Source of the DNA: Gammaproteobacteria bacterium
GTDB taxonomy: Bacteria > Pseudomonadota > Gammaproteobacteria > Steroidobacterales > GCA-2729495
Assembly (NCBI GenBank): GCA_016874095.1
Contig: VGVH01000007.1
Location: 55,001-119,000 of the forward strand
Direction: 5' to 3'
Length of the DNA: 64,000 nt
This document shows, piece by piece, positions 27,703-36,211 of this stretch. The notes beneath the pieces were generated by a model. The model saw nothing but the letters and a program-made list of their open reading frames with translations. It had not been told where the DNA came from and searched no databases. Each line of letters opens with the position of its first letter. Position 1 is the stretch's first letter. The translations under genes and the position numbers were made by a program.

Positions 27703-28662
27703 TTGGCCAGCACCGTCCGCGTCGGGGTCGTCATGGATCCCATCGCCAGCATCAATCCCGCCAAGGACAGCACGCTGGCGATGATGCTCGAGGCCCAGCG
27801 TCGCGGCTTCGAGCTCCATTATTTTGAACAGAACGACCTGCGCATTCGCCGCGGTGTAGCGACAGGCTCGAGCCGCAGGGTTCGTGTCAGCGACGACCCG
27901 CTGCGCTGGTATGAACTTGGCCCGCGCGAGGACGTCGCCCTCGGCAGCCTGGACGTGATCCTGATGCGCAAGGATCCGCCGTTCGACACCGAGTACATCT
28001 ACACGACCTACATGCTCGAGCGCGCCGCAGAATGCGGCGCGCTGGTCATCAACCGGCCCGCCAGCCTGCGTGACATCAACGAAAAGGCGTTCATCGGCTG
28101 GTTCCCGCAATGCGCCCCGGACACGCTGATTACGCGTTCCATGGCGGACATGCGTGCCTTCCTGGCCGAACACGGCGAGATCGTCGTCAAGCCGCTGCAC
28201 GGCATGGGCGGCCGCTCGATCTTCGTGGTGCGGCAGGGCGACCGCAACGCCAACGTGATCTTCGAGACGCTGACCGAATTCGACTCGCGCCACGCGATGG
28301 CGCAGAAGTACATTCCGGAGATCCGCCAGGGCGACAAGCGCATCCTGCTGGTCGATGGCGAAGCGCCTGGCGAGGTGCTGGCCCGGGTCCCGGCGCCGGA
28401 CGACAACCGCGGCAACCTCGTCATGGGCGCCGCCCCCGAGATCCGCCCGCTCACGGAGCGCGACCGCTGGATCGTGAACCAGGTCGGCCCGGTGCTGCGG
28501 GAACGGGGCGTGCTGTTCGCGGGAATCGACGTGATCGGCGACTACCTCACCGAGGTGAACGTGACCAGCCCGACCGGCATCCGCGAGCTGAAGAAGTACG
28601 GCAGCACGGACATCGCCAGCGCCTTCCTCGACGCGATTGCGGCGAAGCTGCGCGCGCGTTGA
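27703..28662 (+). CDS. gshB: Glutathione synthetase
   Basis: 319 residues from TTG 27703, chosen because GAGGGGAG (27687-27694) lies 8 nt before it and the protein then matches family length (E. coli 315-316). ATP-grasp features: VRVGVVMDPIASINPAKDST, VVKPLHGMGGRSIFVV, and VNVTSPTGIRELKKYG at the C-terminus. It joins gamma-glutamylcysteine and glycine. Its TGA overlaps the TTG start of apbE. Confidence 0.96.
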   Translation: MASTVRVGVVMDPIASINPAKDSTLAMMLEAQRRGFELHYFEQNDLRIRRGVATGSSRRVRVSDDPLRWYELGPREDVALGSLDVILMRKDPPFDTEYIYTTYMLERAAECGALVINRPASLRDINEKAFIGWFPQCAPDTLITRSMADMRAFLAEHGEIVVKPLHGMGGRSIFVVRQGDRNANVIFETLTEFDSRHAMAQKYIPEIRQGDKRILLVDGEAPGEVLARVPAPDDNRGNLVMGAAPEIRPLTERDRWIVNQVGPVLRERGVLFAGIDVIGDYLTEVNVTSPTGIRELKKYGSTDIASAFLDAIAAKLRAR

Positions 28663-29678
28663 TCCGCGCCTGCTGGGTTTCGATCACGTTGGCGACAGCC
28701 GTTCTGGCGCTGTCGGCACTGGCTGGTCGCGCGACGCCGGAGGCACCCGTGGTCGAGCGGTCCTTCGTCGCCTTCGGCACGATCGTCACGGTGCAGATCT
28801 GCACCGACGCGACCGAACGGGCCAACACGGCCGCCGGCAAGCTTGAAGCCCTGTATCGTGTCCTTGAGCGGGACTGGCGCGCTTTCGGTCCGGGCGAACT
28901 CGGTCAGGCGAACGAGCAGCTCGCGCGCGCCGAGCCGGTGCAATTGTCCCCGGCACTGGCTGCACTGGTCCGACAGGCGTTTGCCCTGCATGGGAAGTCC
29001 GGCGGACTGTTCGAGCCGCGAGTCGGCGAGCTGGTGCGGCTGTGGGGTTTCCAGGACCTGGCCGGCGGCCTGCCATCCGCTCCGCCGCCGGAGGAGTCGC
29101 TGGCGCAGGCACGGCGTGACCTGGCGGCCGCTGCGCTGCCCGTACTCGAGGGCGACGTGCTGCGGCCAACCGCAGCGCTGCGGCTCGAACTGGCCGGAAT
29201 CGCCAAGGGCGCCGCGCTGGCGGCCGGCGCCAAAACGCTCGAGAGCGCGGGCATCCGCCACGCGCTGATCGCGATCGGCGGCGACATCATCGCCATCGGC
29301 AGCCGTGGCGACCGGGCCTGGGTGGCGGGCCTGCGCGATCCGCGCGGTCCGGGGGTGCTGGGACGTGTCGCGCTGCGGCCCGGAGAGGCCGCCCTCTCCT
29401 CCGGGGACTACGAGCGCCACTACGACACGGCGGCGGGCCGTATGCATCACATCCTCGACCCGCGCAGCGGCCGACCGACCCGCGGCGTCGCGGGCGTGAC
29501 GGTGCTGTCGTTGGATCCGGCAGCGGGCAACGCCGCTGCCGTCACCCTGATGGTCGGTGGTCCCGGGGCATTCGAATCGCTCACTACCGCGCTGGGGATG
29601 GAGTTTGCGATGCTGGTGACTGCCGATGGGGAACGGCTGCTGACCGCCGGGATGCGCGCGCGGCTCGGGCAAACGTGA
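28659..29678 (+). CDS. apbE: FAD:protein FMN transferase, exported
   Basis: 339 residues from TTG 28659, which overlaps the gshB stop as TTGA. A signal-like segment (VSITLATAVLALSALAG) precedes the ApbE domain: SFVAFGTIVTVQI, LAGIAKGAALAAGAKTLE, ALIAIGGDIIAIG, and HILDPRSGRPTRGVAGVTVL. It attaches FMN covalently to periplasmic threonine residues of proteins such as NqrC/RnfG. None of those targets is in the window. Its presence between gshB and the tonB-like gene departs from the common gshB-tonB order. Confidence 0.93.
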   Translation: MIRACWVSITLATAVLALSALAGRATPEAPVVERSFVAFGTIVTVQICTDATERANTAAGKLEALYRVLERDWRAFGPGELGQANEQLARAEPVQLSPALAALVRQAFALHGKSGGLFEPRVGELVRLWGFQDLAGGLPSAPPPEESLAQARRDLAAAALPVLEGDVLRPTAALRLELAGIAKGAALAAGAKTLESAGIRHALIAIGGDIIAIGSRGDRAWVAGLRDPRGPGVLGRVALRPGEAALSSGDYERHYDTAAGRMHHILDPRSGRPTRGVAGVTVLSLDPAAGNAAAVTLMVGGPGAFESLTTALGMEFAMLVTADGERLLTAGMRARLGQT

Positions 29679-29683
29679 TGCGG

Positions 29684-29714
29684 TTGCGACGGCCGGTCGC
29701 GGCGGACGTATAAT
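29684..29714 (+). promoter_or_regulatory. Putative sigma-70 promoter of the tonB-like gene
   Basis: A perfect TATAAT at 29709-29714 lies 21 nt before the GTG start. The best -35 is TTGCGA (29684-29689) with a long 19-bp spacer, so the -35 is uncertain. Confidence 0.5.
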
Positions 29715-29735
29715 TTTCCTGGCGAGGATCGAGGC

Positions 29736-30662
29736 GTGGCGATGCCCCAGATGCAGCGTCCGGACGTGAGTCGCAGGCGGCCGCCTGCGGGCTGGACCGC
29801 GGCCGCAGCGCGCGACCGGCTGTCCGCCACGCTGTTCTGCGCTGCCCTCCTCCACGGCATCCTGATACTTGGCGTGACTTTCACGGGCGAGTCCGCGCGA
29901 CGCAGCCCGCCGAGCACGTCGCTCGACGTCGTGATCGTCACCCGTGACTACGAATCGCGCCCGACTCCGCGTAATCCGGCACTGATCGCGGAACAGAACC
30001 TCATAGGGCGTGGCAATGCGCCGCTCACGGCAAAGTTGCGAACGGCCGTGGCGGCGAGCCCGGATGAGGCCCTGATCCGGCCAGACCAGGACGGCTCGGT
30101 CGTCGAACCCCGCGAGGCCGGCGAACCGCAGCCGGCAGCCGACCAGCTCACCTCGCGATCAGCCGATCGCGAGCAGGTGCTGGTCCGCCGTCCCGGCGAG
30201 AGCCCCGAGCAGGCGCGGCAACGGCTGCTCGCAGGGTCCGCCCGGCAGGCCGAGCTGCTGGCCAGCCCGGACCTGGAAACGATCATCCCCGACGCCAACC
30301 CGCGTGTCCTGGTGGTCAGCGCCAATACGCGCGAATCGCGCATCGCCAGCTATCTCAACCAGTGGAAGACGCGCGTCGAGCGTGTCGGCACGCTCAATTT
30401 TCCGAATGCCGCGGCACTCGCGACGATCGACAGCTATCCGGTCCTCGAAGTGGCGATCAGCGCGCGCGGCGAGCTCGAGGAAGTGGTCGTGCTCAGCTCC
30501 TCGGGCTACCCGAACCTCGACCAGACGGCGACCGAGATCCTGCGCCTCGCCGCGCCGTTCGAACCCTTTCCGGCGGCGCTGGCCGAGCAGTACGACGTGC
30601 TGCGGTTCGCCTACGAGTGGCGCTTCGGCACCGGACGTATCCGCGCGGCGCGCGCCTACTGA
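29736..30662 (+). CDS. TonB-family energy transducer
   Basis: 308 residues, GTG start (in-frame ATG at 29742). One transmembrane helix near residues 30-50 (LSATLFCAALLHGILILGVT) is followed by a variable periplasmic linker and a C-terminal TonB domain (VLEVAISARGELEEVVVLSS, then SGYPNLDQTATEILRLAAPF). The linker is charged rather than the usual Pro-rich type. It occupies the tonB position in gshB-tonB-yqgE-ruvX and could energise BtuB. No exbB/exbD is in the window. Confidence 0.85.
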   Translation: MAMPQMQRPDVSRRRPPAGWTAAAARDRLSATLFCAALLHGILILGVTFTGESARRSPPSTSLDVVIVTRDYESRPTPRNPALIAEQNLIGRGNAPLTAKLRTAVAASPDEALIRPDQDGSVVEPREAGEPQPAADQLTSRSADREQVLVRRPGESPEQARQRLLAGSARQAELLASPDLETIIPDANPRVLVVSANTRESRIASYLNQWKTRVERVGTLNFPNAAALATIDSYPVLEVAISARGELEEVVVLSSSGYPNLDQTATEILRLAAPFEPFPAALAEQYDVLRFAYEWRFGTGRIRAARAY

Positions 30663-30757
30663 ACGCCGCGCTGCGCGTGAACATAAGTCCCTCCTCGAGC
30701 GCCGCGCGATGTCACGCGGCGCTGGATTGTGGGTCGACATCACGCCATGATGAAGCC

Positions 30758-31321
30758 ATGGGGGACGTCACCTACCTCACCGGGCACCTGCTCATCGCCA
30801 TGCCCGCGATGGCCGATCCGAATTTCGTGCGCACGGTCACCTACATCTGCGAGCACACCGACCAGGGCGCTCTCGGCATCGTGATCAACCGGCCGCTCGA
30901 CATGGAAATGTCGGAAGTCTTCCAGCAGCTGTCACTCGAGGCCTACGACGCCAGCACCGCGCGACAGCCGGTCATGCGTGGCGGCCCGGTGCAGACGGAA
31001 CGCGGCTTCGTGCTGCACGAGCCCTCGCAGAAGTGGGATTCCACTGTCGAAGTGAGCGAGTCGGTCCACCTGACCACTTCGCAGGACATCCTCACCGCGA
31101 TCGCGATCGGCACCGGTCCGCGTCGCAGCCTCATGGCACTCGGATACGCCGGCTGGGGCGCCGGCCAGCTGGAGCAGGAGCTCGTCGCCAATGCCTGGCT
31201 GAGCGTCCCGGCAACCAACGCGATCCTGTTCGATACGCCCATCGAGGCACGCTGGGCAGCCGCGGCCGGACTGCTCGGCGTCACCATGACCAGCCTGAGC
31301 CTCGAAGCGGGTCACGCCTAA
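30758..31321 (+). CDS. yqgE: YqgE/AlgH family protein
   Basis: 187 residues from ATG 30758. The DUF179 blocks are intact: GHLLIAMPAMADPNFVRTVT, GALGIVINRPL, MRGGPVQTERGFVLH, and LGYAGWGAGQLEQELVANAW. The function is unresolved; AlgH has been linked to alginate regulation in Pseudomonas. It is almost always next to ruvX, which starts 1 nt after its stop. Confidence 0.95.
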   Translation: MGDVTYLTGHLLIAMPAMADPNFVRTVTYICEHTDQGALGIVINRPLDMEMSEVFQQLSLEAYDASTARQPVMRGGPVQTERGFVLHEPSQKWDSTVEVSESVHLTTSQDILTAIAIGTGPRRSLMALGYAGWGAGQLEQELVANAWLSVPATNAILFDTPIEARWAAAAGLLGVTMTSLSLEAGHA

Positions 31322-31322
31322 G

Positions 31323-31748
31323 TTGGCGTTCCAGCGCGCCCTCGTCTTCGATTTCGGCACTCGCAAGATCGGCATCGCAGCCGCCAACAGGCTGGCCGGC
31401 ACCGTCACTCCGTTGCGGACGCTGCCCGCGCAGGCCGGCCGGCCGGAGTGGCATCAGGTCGCCGCGATCGTGGCGGAATGGCAGCCCGAGGTGCTCGTCG
31501 TCGGTCTGCCACGGAACACGGACGGCACCGATTCGAACATGACCGCTGCGGCCCGCGACTTCGCCGCCGAGCTGGCGCGGCGCACGCACCTGCCGACGGC
31601 GGAGATCGACGAGCGCTACACGTCGATGGAAGCGGAAGACGTCCTGCGCCAGCAACGCCGCTCGGGCGCGCGGACGCGCCGCGTACGTCCCGGCGACATC
31701 GATCTCATGGCTGCGCGATTGATGGCGGAGACCTGGTTGCGCAGCTGA
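31323..31748 (+). CDS. ruvX: YqgF/RuvX family putative Holliday junction resolvase
   Basis: 141 residues with TTG start 1 nt after yqgE. An RNase H-like fold with VFDFGTRKIGIAAAN (first catalytic Asp), VVGLPRNTDGTDSN, and DERYTSMEAED. The family is implicated in 16S rRNA 5' end processing and junction resolution. Confidence 0.95.
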   Translation: MAFQRALVFDFGTRKIGIAAANRLAGTVTPLRTLPAQAGRPEWHQVAAIVAEWQPEVLVVGLPRNTDGTDSNMTAAARDFAAELARRTHLPTAEIDERYTSMEAEDVLRQQRRSGARTRRVRPGDIDLMAARLMAETWLRS

Positions 31749-31771
31749 AGCGGCTACAATGTGCGCCGCCG

Positions 31772-32659
31772 ATGGCAGCCTCCCACCGCAACACGGTCTT
31801 CCTCGAGGACGCTCGCGTCCTCGCGCTGCAGCCGTTTCCCGGACACCAGTACGTGCTCACGCTCGAGGCGCCGCAGTGCGCAGGCCGTGCGCTGCCTGGC
31901 AGCTTCGTCCACCTCCAGTGTGCCGCCGACATTCCGATGCGCCGCCCGCTGTCGATCCTGCGGACGAACCCCGGGGAGGGCACGATCCAGGTGTTGTTCA
32001 AGGTCATCGGCCCGGGGCTGCGCTCCCTCGCCATGGCCAGGGCCGGCGACCGCATCAGCACGCTGGGCCCGATCGGCAACGGCTTCGCGCCCGATCCTTC
32101 ACGGCCGCGCGTCGTGCTGATCGGCGGTGGCGTCGGCATGCCGCCCTTGCAGTTCCTCGGCGAGCGGCTTGCGGCGGACGGCGTGACAGCCTGGAAGCCC
32201 CTGGCGTTCTTCGGTTCCGAGCTGCCGTTTCCTTTCAAGCCGGGTCGCAGCACGTCGAAACTGCATGGCGTCGACCATCGCATCGACGCCTGCGAGCCCC
32301 GGCTCGAAGCGCTGGGCGTTCCATCGCGCCTGGCCTCGCTCGCCGGCTTCGACGGCTGCTACCGCGGCTACGTGACTGCGCTTGCCGGCGAATGGCTGGC
32401 AGCGTTGCGCGAAAAGGAACGCGATGAAGTCGCGATCTGCGCCTGCGGCCCGCAGGTGATGCTCGAAGCCGCAGCGCGACTTGCGCGCGACTTCGGCGTC
32501 CCTGCGCAGCTGTGCCTCGAGGAATACATGGCCTGTGGCGTGGGTGGCTGCGCCGGCTGCACCATCGCAGTGGATACTGACGCCGGCCCGGCGATGAAGC
32601 GCGTCTGCGTCGACGGCCCGGTGTTCGACTCGCGCGCAGTCTATCCAGCGATACGCTGA
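31772..32659 (+). CDS. PyrK-like dihydroorotate dehydrogenase electron-transfer subunit
   Basis: 295 residues from ATG 31772. A ferredoxin-reductase-type FAD domain (MRRPLSILRTNPGEG) precedes an NAD-binding part (VVLIGGGVGMPPLQFLGERL) and a C-terminal [2Fe-2S] motif (CLEEYMACGVGGCAGC, with a fourth Cys in KRVCVDGPVF). This is the PyrK/DHODB layout. No pyrD is nearby, so its dehydrogenase partner is elsewhere or it serves another flavoenzyme. TACAAT at 31755-31760 just upstream may be a -10. Its stop codon lies inside the first large hairpin. Confidence 0.82.
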   Translation: MAASHRNTVFLEDARVLALQPFPGHQYVLTLEAPQCAGRALPGSFVHLQCAADIPMRRPLSILRTNPGEGTIQVLFKVIGPGLRSLAMARAGDRISTLGPIGNGFAPDPSRPRVVLIGGGVGMPPLQFLGERLAADGVTAWKPLAFFGSELPFPFKPGRSTSKLHGVDHRIDACEPRLEALGVPSRLASLAGFDGCYRGYVTALAGEWLAALREKERDEVAICACGPQVMLEAAARLARDFGVPAQLCLEEYMACGVGGCAGCTIAVDTDAGPAMKRVCVDGPVFDSRAVYPAIR

Positions 32660-32739
32660 GGGGGAGGCTCGGGCACTGGCTCCCTCGCTCGGGGAACTCT
32701 TACTCGCTCGGGAGCCAGTGCCCGAGCCTCCCGCTCAGC
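32655..32739. repeat. Large hairpin 1 with conserved 25-nt loop
   Basis: Arms 32662-32684 and 32710-32732 are perfectly complementary over 23 bp. After one G/G mismatch the pairing extends through GCTGAG (32655-32660) and CTCAGC (32734-32739). The loop is 32685-32709, a 25-nt core exactly reverse-complementary to the loop of hairpin 2. The core has TCGCTC at both ends (32685-32690, 32704-32709). The left arm includes the stop codon of the PyrK-like gene. It may act as a terminator between convergent genes, although there is no T-run. Confidence 0.92.
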
Positions 32740-32768
32740 CGTCAGCCGCCGAAACGCTGCGACACAGC

Positions 32769-32845
32769 GCCGAGCGTGCGCCGGATGAGTTCCTGAGCGA
32801 GTAAGAGTTCCCCGAGCGAAGGAACTCATCCGGCGCGCGCCCGGC
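32769..32845. repeat. Large hairpin 2 with the same 25-nt core inverted
   Basis: Arms 32778-32794 and 32820-32836 pair perfectly over 17 bp. Pairing extends outward through one T/G wobble and three further pairs to 32774/32840, and after one mismatch to 32769/32845. The loop 32795-32819 is the 25-nt core with GAGCGA at each end around a 13-nt centre. The stem sequence is unrelated to that of hairpin 1. GAGTTCC inside the core (32805-32811) can alternatively pair with GGAACTC in the right arm (32821-32827). Confidence 0.9.
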
Positions 32846-32858
32846 ATCGCGACCGGAC

Positions 32859-33944
32859 TCAGCTGAAGTGGATCTGCGCCTCGAGATTCGTGCGTGAGTC
32901 GGCGCTGGCCAGCGCCTCTTCCATCGAGATCCTGCCCTCGCGGTACAGCTTCAGCAGCGCCTGGTCGAATGTCTGCATCCCCTGCTCCGACGACGTCCGG
33001 AAAGCTTCCTTCACCCGGGCGATATCGCCGGTCTGGATCAGTTCCGCGAGGCGCGCTGTATTCAGCATGATCTCGATTGCCGCCACGCGCTCGCCGACGG
33101 TGCTGCGGATGAGGCGCTGGGAGATGATCCCGCGGAGGTACTGCGACAGGTCCATGAAGACCTGCTTGTGCTGCTCCTCGGGAAACATGTTGACGATGCG
33201 GTCGAGCGTCTCGGGCGCGTTGTTCGAGTGCAGGGTGGCTATCGCCAGATGCCCAGTGCCGGCCAGGTCGATGGCAGCCTGCATGGTCTCGCGGTCGCGG
33301 ATCTCGCCGATCAAAACGACGTCGGGCGCTTCGCGCATGGCACTCTTCAGCGCGCGCGCGTAGGACTTCGTGTCGGAGCCGATCTCGCGCTGGTTCACGA
33401 TGGACTTCTTGTTCGCGTGCAGGAACTCGATCGGATCCTCGATGGTGATGATGTGCGACGAGGTCTTCTCGTTGCGATGGTTGATCATCGCTGCCAGCGT
33501 CGTCGACTTGCCGCAGGCGGTGGCGCCCACCATGAGCAGCAGGCCGCGGCGGAACATGACCAGATCCTTGAGGATGACAGGCATCTTCAGCCCGTCCAGC
33601 GTGGGGATCTCCGCCGTGATATAGCGCATCACCACCGCGACGTTGCCGCGCTGGTGGAAGACGTTGACGCGGAAGCGGCCGATCCCGGGCTTCGAGACGG
33701 CAAAGTCGATTTCGAGCTCCCGCGTGAACTCGTCGAGCTGCTGCTCCGTCATGAGCTCGATGGCAACCTGCCGGATCATCTTCGGCGTGAGCTCGAGCTT
33801 GTTGACCGGCATGATATTGCCGTCGATCTTTATCTTGACCGGCGCATGCGGACTGAGGAACAGGTCGGAGGCCCGCTTCTCAACCATCAGGTTGAAGAGC
33901 GGCTGGACGTTCATCGTCGCCAGTTCGGTGATCGTTTCTGCCAC
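32859..33944 (-). CDS. Second PilU-like retraction ATPase paralogue
   Basis: 361 residues of PilT/PilU family. Walker A is VGATACGKSTT, fitting GxxxxGKS but with Ala-Cys where PilT-family members have Gly-Ser. The Asp box HIITIEDPIEFLH, Walker B VVLIGEIRDRETM and His box GHLAIATLHSNNAPE are all present. It is the third of three tandem genes (pilT, pilU, this one). It lacks the charged C-terminal tail of PilU. A PilT-dependent accessory motor role is inferred from family. Confidence 0.9.
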   Translation of the reverse strand: MAETITELATMNVQPLFNLMVEKRASDLFLSPHAPVKIKIDGNIMPVNKLELTPKMIRQVAIELMTEQQLDEFTRELEIDFAVSKPGIGRFRVNVFHQRGNVAVVMRYITAEIPTLDGLKMPVILKDLVMFRRGLLLMVGATACGKSTTLAAMINHRNEKTSSHIITIEDPIEFLHANKKSIVNQREIGSDTKSYARALKSAMREAPDVVLIGEIRDRETMQAAIDLAGTGHLAIATLHSNNAPETLDRIVNMFPEEQHKQVFMDLSQYLRGIISQRLIRSTVGERVAAIEIMLNTARLAELIQTGDIARVKEAFRTSSEQGMQTFDQALLKLYREGRISMEEALASADSRTNLEAQIHFS

Positions 33945-33978
33945 GTTCGTCGCCTCGCGGTTTCCGATCGTCGCGCGC

Positions 33979-35139
33979 CTAGACGCGAATCACGCCACTT
34001 TTTTCTTCATTCTCGGCGAGTGCCAGGGCATCGTTCTCGAGCGACTTCTTCTCGCGCTTGCTCTCGAGCTTGACCCGCAACCGCAGCTCGTTCTTCGAGT
34101 CCGCGTTACGCATGGCCTCCTCGTAGGAAATCACGCCGCGCTCGTACAGCGCGAACAGATCCTGGTCGAAAGTCTGCATGCCGAGGCGTGTCGACTTCGC
34201 CATGACCTCCTTGATGCGCGCGACCTCGCCCTTGAACATGAGGTCCGCGATTAGGGGCGAGTGCAGCATGACTTCCAGGGCTGCCACGCGTCCCTTGCCA
34301 CTCTCGCGCCGAATCAGACGCTGCGAGATCAGCGCCCTGATGTTGAGCGACATGTCCATCAGCAGCTGCGGCCGCCTCTCCTCGGGGAAGAAGTTGATGA
34401 TGCGGTCGAGAGCCTGGTTGGCGCTGTTGGCGTGGAGCGTTGCCAGGCAGAGGTGTCCGGTCTCGGCGAACTGGATGCCATATTCCATGGTCTCGCGATC
34501 GCGGATCTCGCCGATCAGAATGACGTCGGGAGCCTGGCGCAGCGTGTTCTTGAGCGCAGCGCCCCAGGTTTCCGTATCGACCCCGACTTCCCGCTGCGTC
34601 ACGACGCAGCGATCGTGCGGGTGCACGTACTCGACCGGATCCTCGATCGTGATGATGTGGCCGCGGGAGTTCGCGTTGCGATGCCCGACCATCGCCGCCA
34701 GGGTCGTCGACTTGCCGGAACCGGTCGCGCCCACGATGACGGCCAGCCCGCGCTTCGTCATCGCCACTTCCTTGATGATCGGCGGCAGATCGAGGCCGTC
34801 TAGCGTCGGAATCTCGCTGATGATGGTGCGCAACACGGCGCCAACCTGGCCTTGCTGGACGAACGCGCTCACGCGAAACCGGCCGATTCCCTGTGGATTG
34901 ATCGCGAAATTGCATTCCTTGCTGGCGTCGAACTCCTTCGCCTGCCGGTCGTTCATGATCGAGCGGACGATGATCGCGCTGTCCGTCTGGCTCAGCACCT
35001 GGTCGGACACGCGGTGTATTTCGCCGTCGACCTTGATCGCCGGCGGGAAACCGGCGGTGATGAACAGGTCGGAGCCCTTGGCCTCGACCAACTTCTTGAG
35101 CAGGCCCTGCATGAGCCTGGTAGCTTGTTCGCGTTCCAT
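33979..35139 (-). CDS. pilU: PilU retraction ATPase
   Basis: 386 residues, close to Pseudomonas PilU (382). Walker A VGATGSGKSTT, Asp box HIITIEDPVEYVHPHD, Walker B VILIGEIRDRETM and His box HLCLATLHANSAN are present. A charged tail of about 30 residues (LESKREKKSLENDALALAEN) extends beyond the PilT core. PilU works with PilT in pilus retraction under load. It lies 31 nt downstream of pilT. Confidence 0.94.
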   Translation of the reverse strand: MEREQATRLMQGLLKKLVEAKGSDLFITAGFPPAIKVDGEIHRVSDQVLSQTDSAIIVRSIMNDRQAKEFDASKECNFAINPQGIGRFRVSAFVQQGQVGAVLRTIISEIPTLDGLDLPPIIKEVAMTKRGLAVIVGATGSGKSTTLAAMVGHRNANSRGHIITIEDPVEYVHPHDRCVVTQREVGVDTETWGAALKNTLRQAPDVILIGEIRDRETMEYGIQFAETGHLCLATLHANSANQALDRIINFFPEERRPQLLMDMSLNIRALISQRLIRRESGKGRVAALEVMLHSPLIADLMFKGEVARIKEVMAKSTRLGMQTFDQDLFALYERGVISYEEAMRNADSKNELRLRVKLESKREKKSLENDALALAENEEKSGVIRV

Positions 35140-35170
35140 TGCGTACTCCGGTCGGCCGCTCTGCCGCAGG

Positions 35171-36211
35171 TCAGAACTGATCCTTGTTGGCGGCCTTGAA
35201 ACGTGCCTCTTCCTTGCTGATCAAGCCCTTGGCCAGCAGATCCTGAAGGTTCTGGTCGAGGGTCTGCATGCCGGTCGCCTGTCCGGTCTGGATCGCCGAG
35301 TACATCTGCGCGATCTTGCCCTCGCGGATGAGGTTCCGGATCGCCGGCGTGCCGATCATGATTTCGTGGGCCGCGACGCGTCCGCCGCCGTTCTTCTTCA
35401 GCAGCGACTGAGAGATCACTGCGCGGAGGGACTCCGACAACATCGCGCGGATCAGCTCCTTCTCGGTCGGGGGAAAGACGTCGACGATGCGATCGACGGT
35501 CTTTGCCGCGGAACTCGTGTGCAGCGTTCCGAACACGAGGTGTCCGGTCTCCGACGCCGTCATCGCCAGGCGGATGGTCTCCAGGTCGCGCATTTCGCCG
35601 ACGAGTATGACGTCAGGGTCCTCGCGCAGGGCCGAGCGCAACGCCTCGGAGAATCCCAGCGTGTCCTTGTGGACTTCGCGCTGGTTGATCAGGGACTTCT
35701 TGCTCTCGTGCACGAACTCGATCGGATCCTCGATCGTGATGACGTGGTCCGGCTTGTTCGAGTTGACGTAGTCGATCATGGCGGCAAGCGTCGTCGACTT
35801 TCCCGATCCGGCCGGGCCGGTGACGAGCACGAGTCCGCGCGGATACATCGCGATGTCGCGGAAGATGGCGGGAGCCTTCAGGTCTTCCAGCGTGCGGATC
35901 TGCGACGGGATGTTGCGGAACACTGCGCCGGCGCCGCGGCTCTGGTTGAAAGCGTTCACGCGGAAGCGGGCAAGCTTCGGGATCTCGAAGGAGAAGTCGG
36001 TCTCGAGGAATTCCTCGTAGTCCTTCCTCTGCTTGTCGCTCATAATGTCGTATATCATGCTGTGCACTTCCTTGTGCGACAGCGGGGGCATGTTGATTCG
36101 CTTGACGTCACCATCGACGCGAATCATCGGCGGCACGCCCGCCGACAGATGAAGATCGGACGCATTGTTTTTTACAGAGAATGCGAGCAACTGCGTGATG
36201 TCGATGGCCAT
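35171..36211 (-). CDS. pilT: PilT twitching motility ATPase
   Basis: 346 residues from the ATG of MAIDITQLLAFSVKNNASD (36211). An upstream in-frame start (36241) adds ten atypical residues. Walker A TGPAGSGKSTT, Asp box HVITIEDPIEFVH, Walker B VILVGEMRDLETI, His box GHLVFGTLHTSSAAKT, and the AIRNLIREGK motif seen in PilT proteins. The hexameric motor retracts type IV pili. First of the three-gene set, divergent from yggS. Confidence 0.97.
   Translation of the reverse strand: MAIDITQLLAFSVKNNASDLHLSAGVPPMIRVDGDVKRINMPPLSHKEVHSMIYDIMSDKQRKDYEEFLETDFSFEIPKLARFRVNAFNQSRGAGAVFRNIPSQIRTLEDLKAPAIFRDIAMYPRGLVLVTGPAGSGKSTTLAAMIDYVNSNKPDHVITIEDPIEFVHESKKSLINQREVHKDTLGFSEALRSALREDPDVILVGEMRDLETIRLAMTASETGHLVFGTLHTSSAAKTVDRIVDVFPPTEKELIRAMLSESLRAVISQSLLKKNGGGRVAAHEIMIGTPAIRNLIREGKIAQMYSAIQTGQATGMQTLDQNLQDLLAKGLISKEEARFKAANKDQF

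Noticed and set aside
32655-32845. Insertion sequence or attC-type site
   Set aside because: No transposase frame, no target duplication outside the arms and no integron-type R-boxes; kept as a hairpin repeat of unknown origin.
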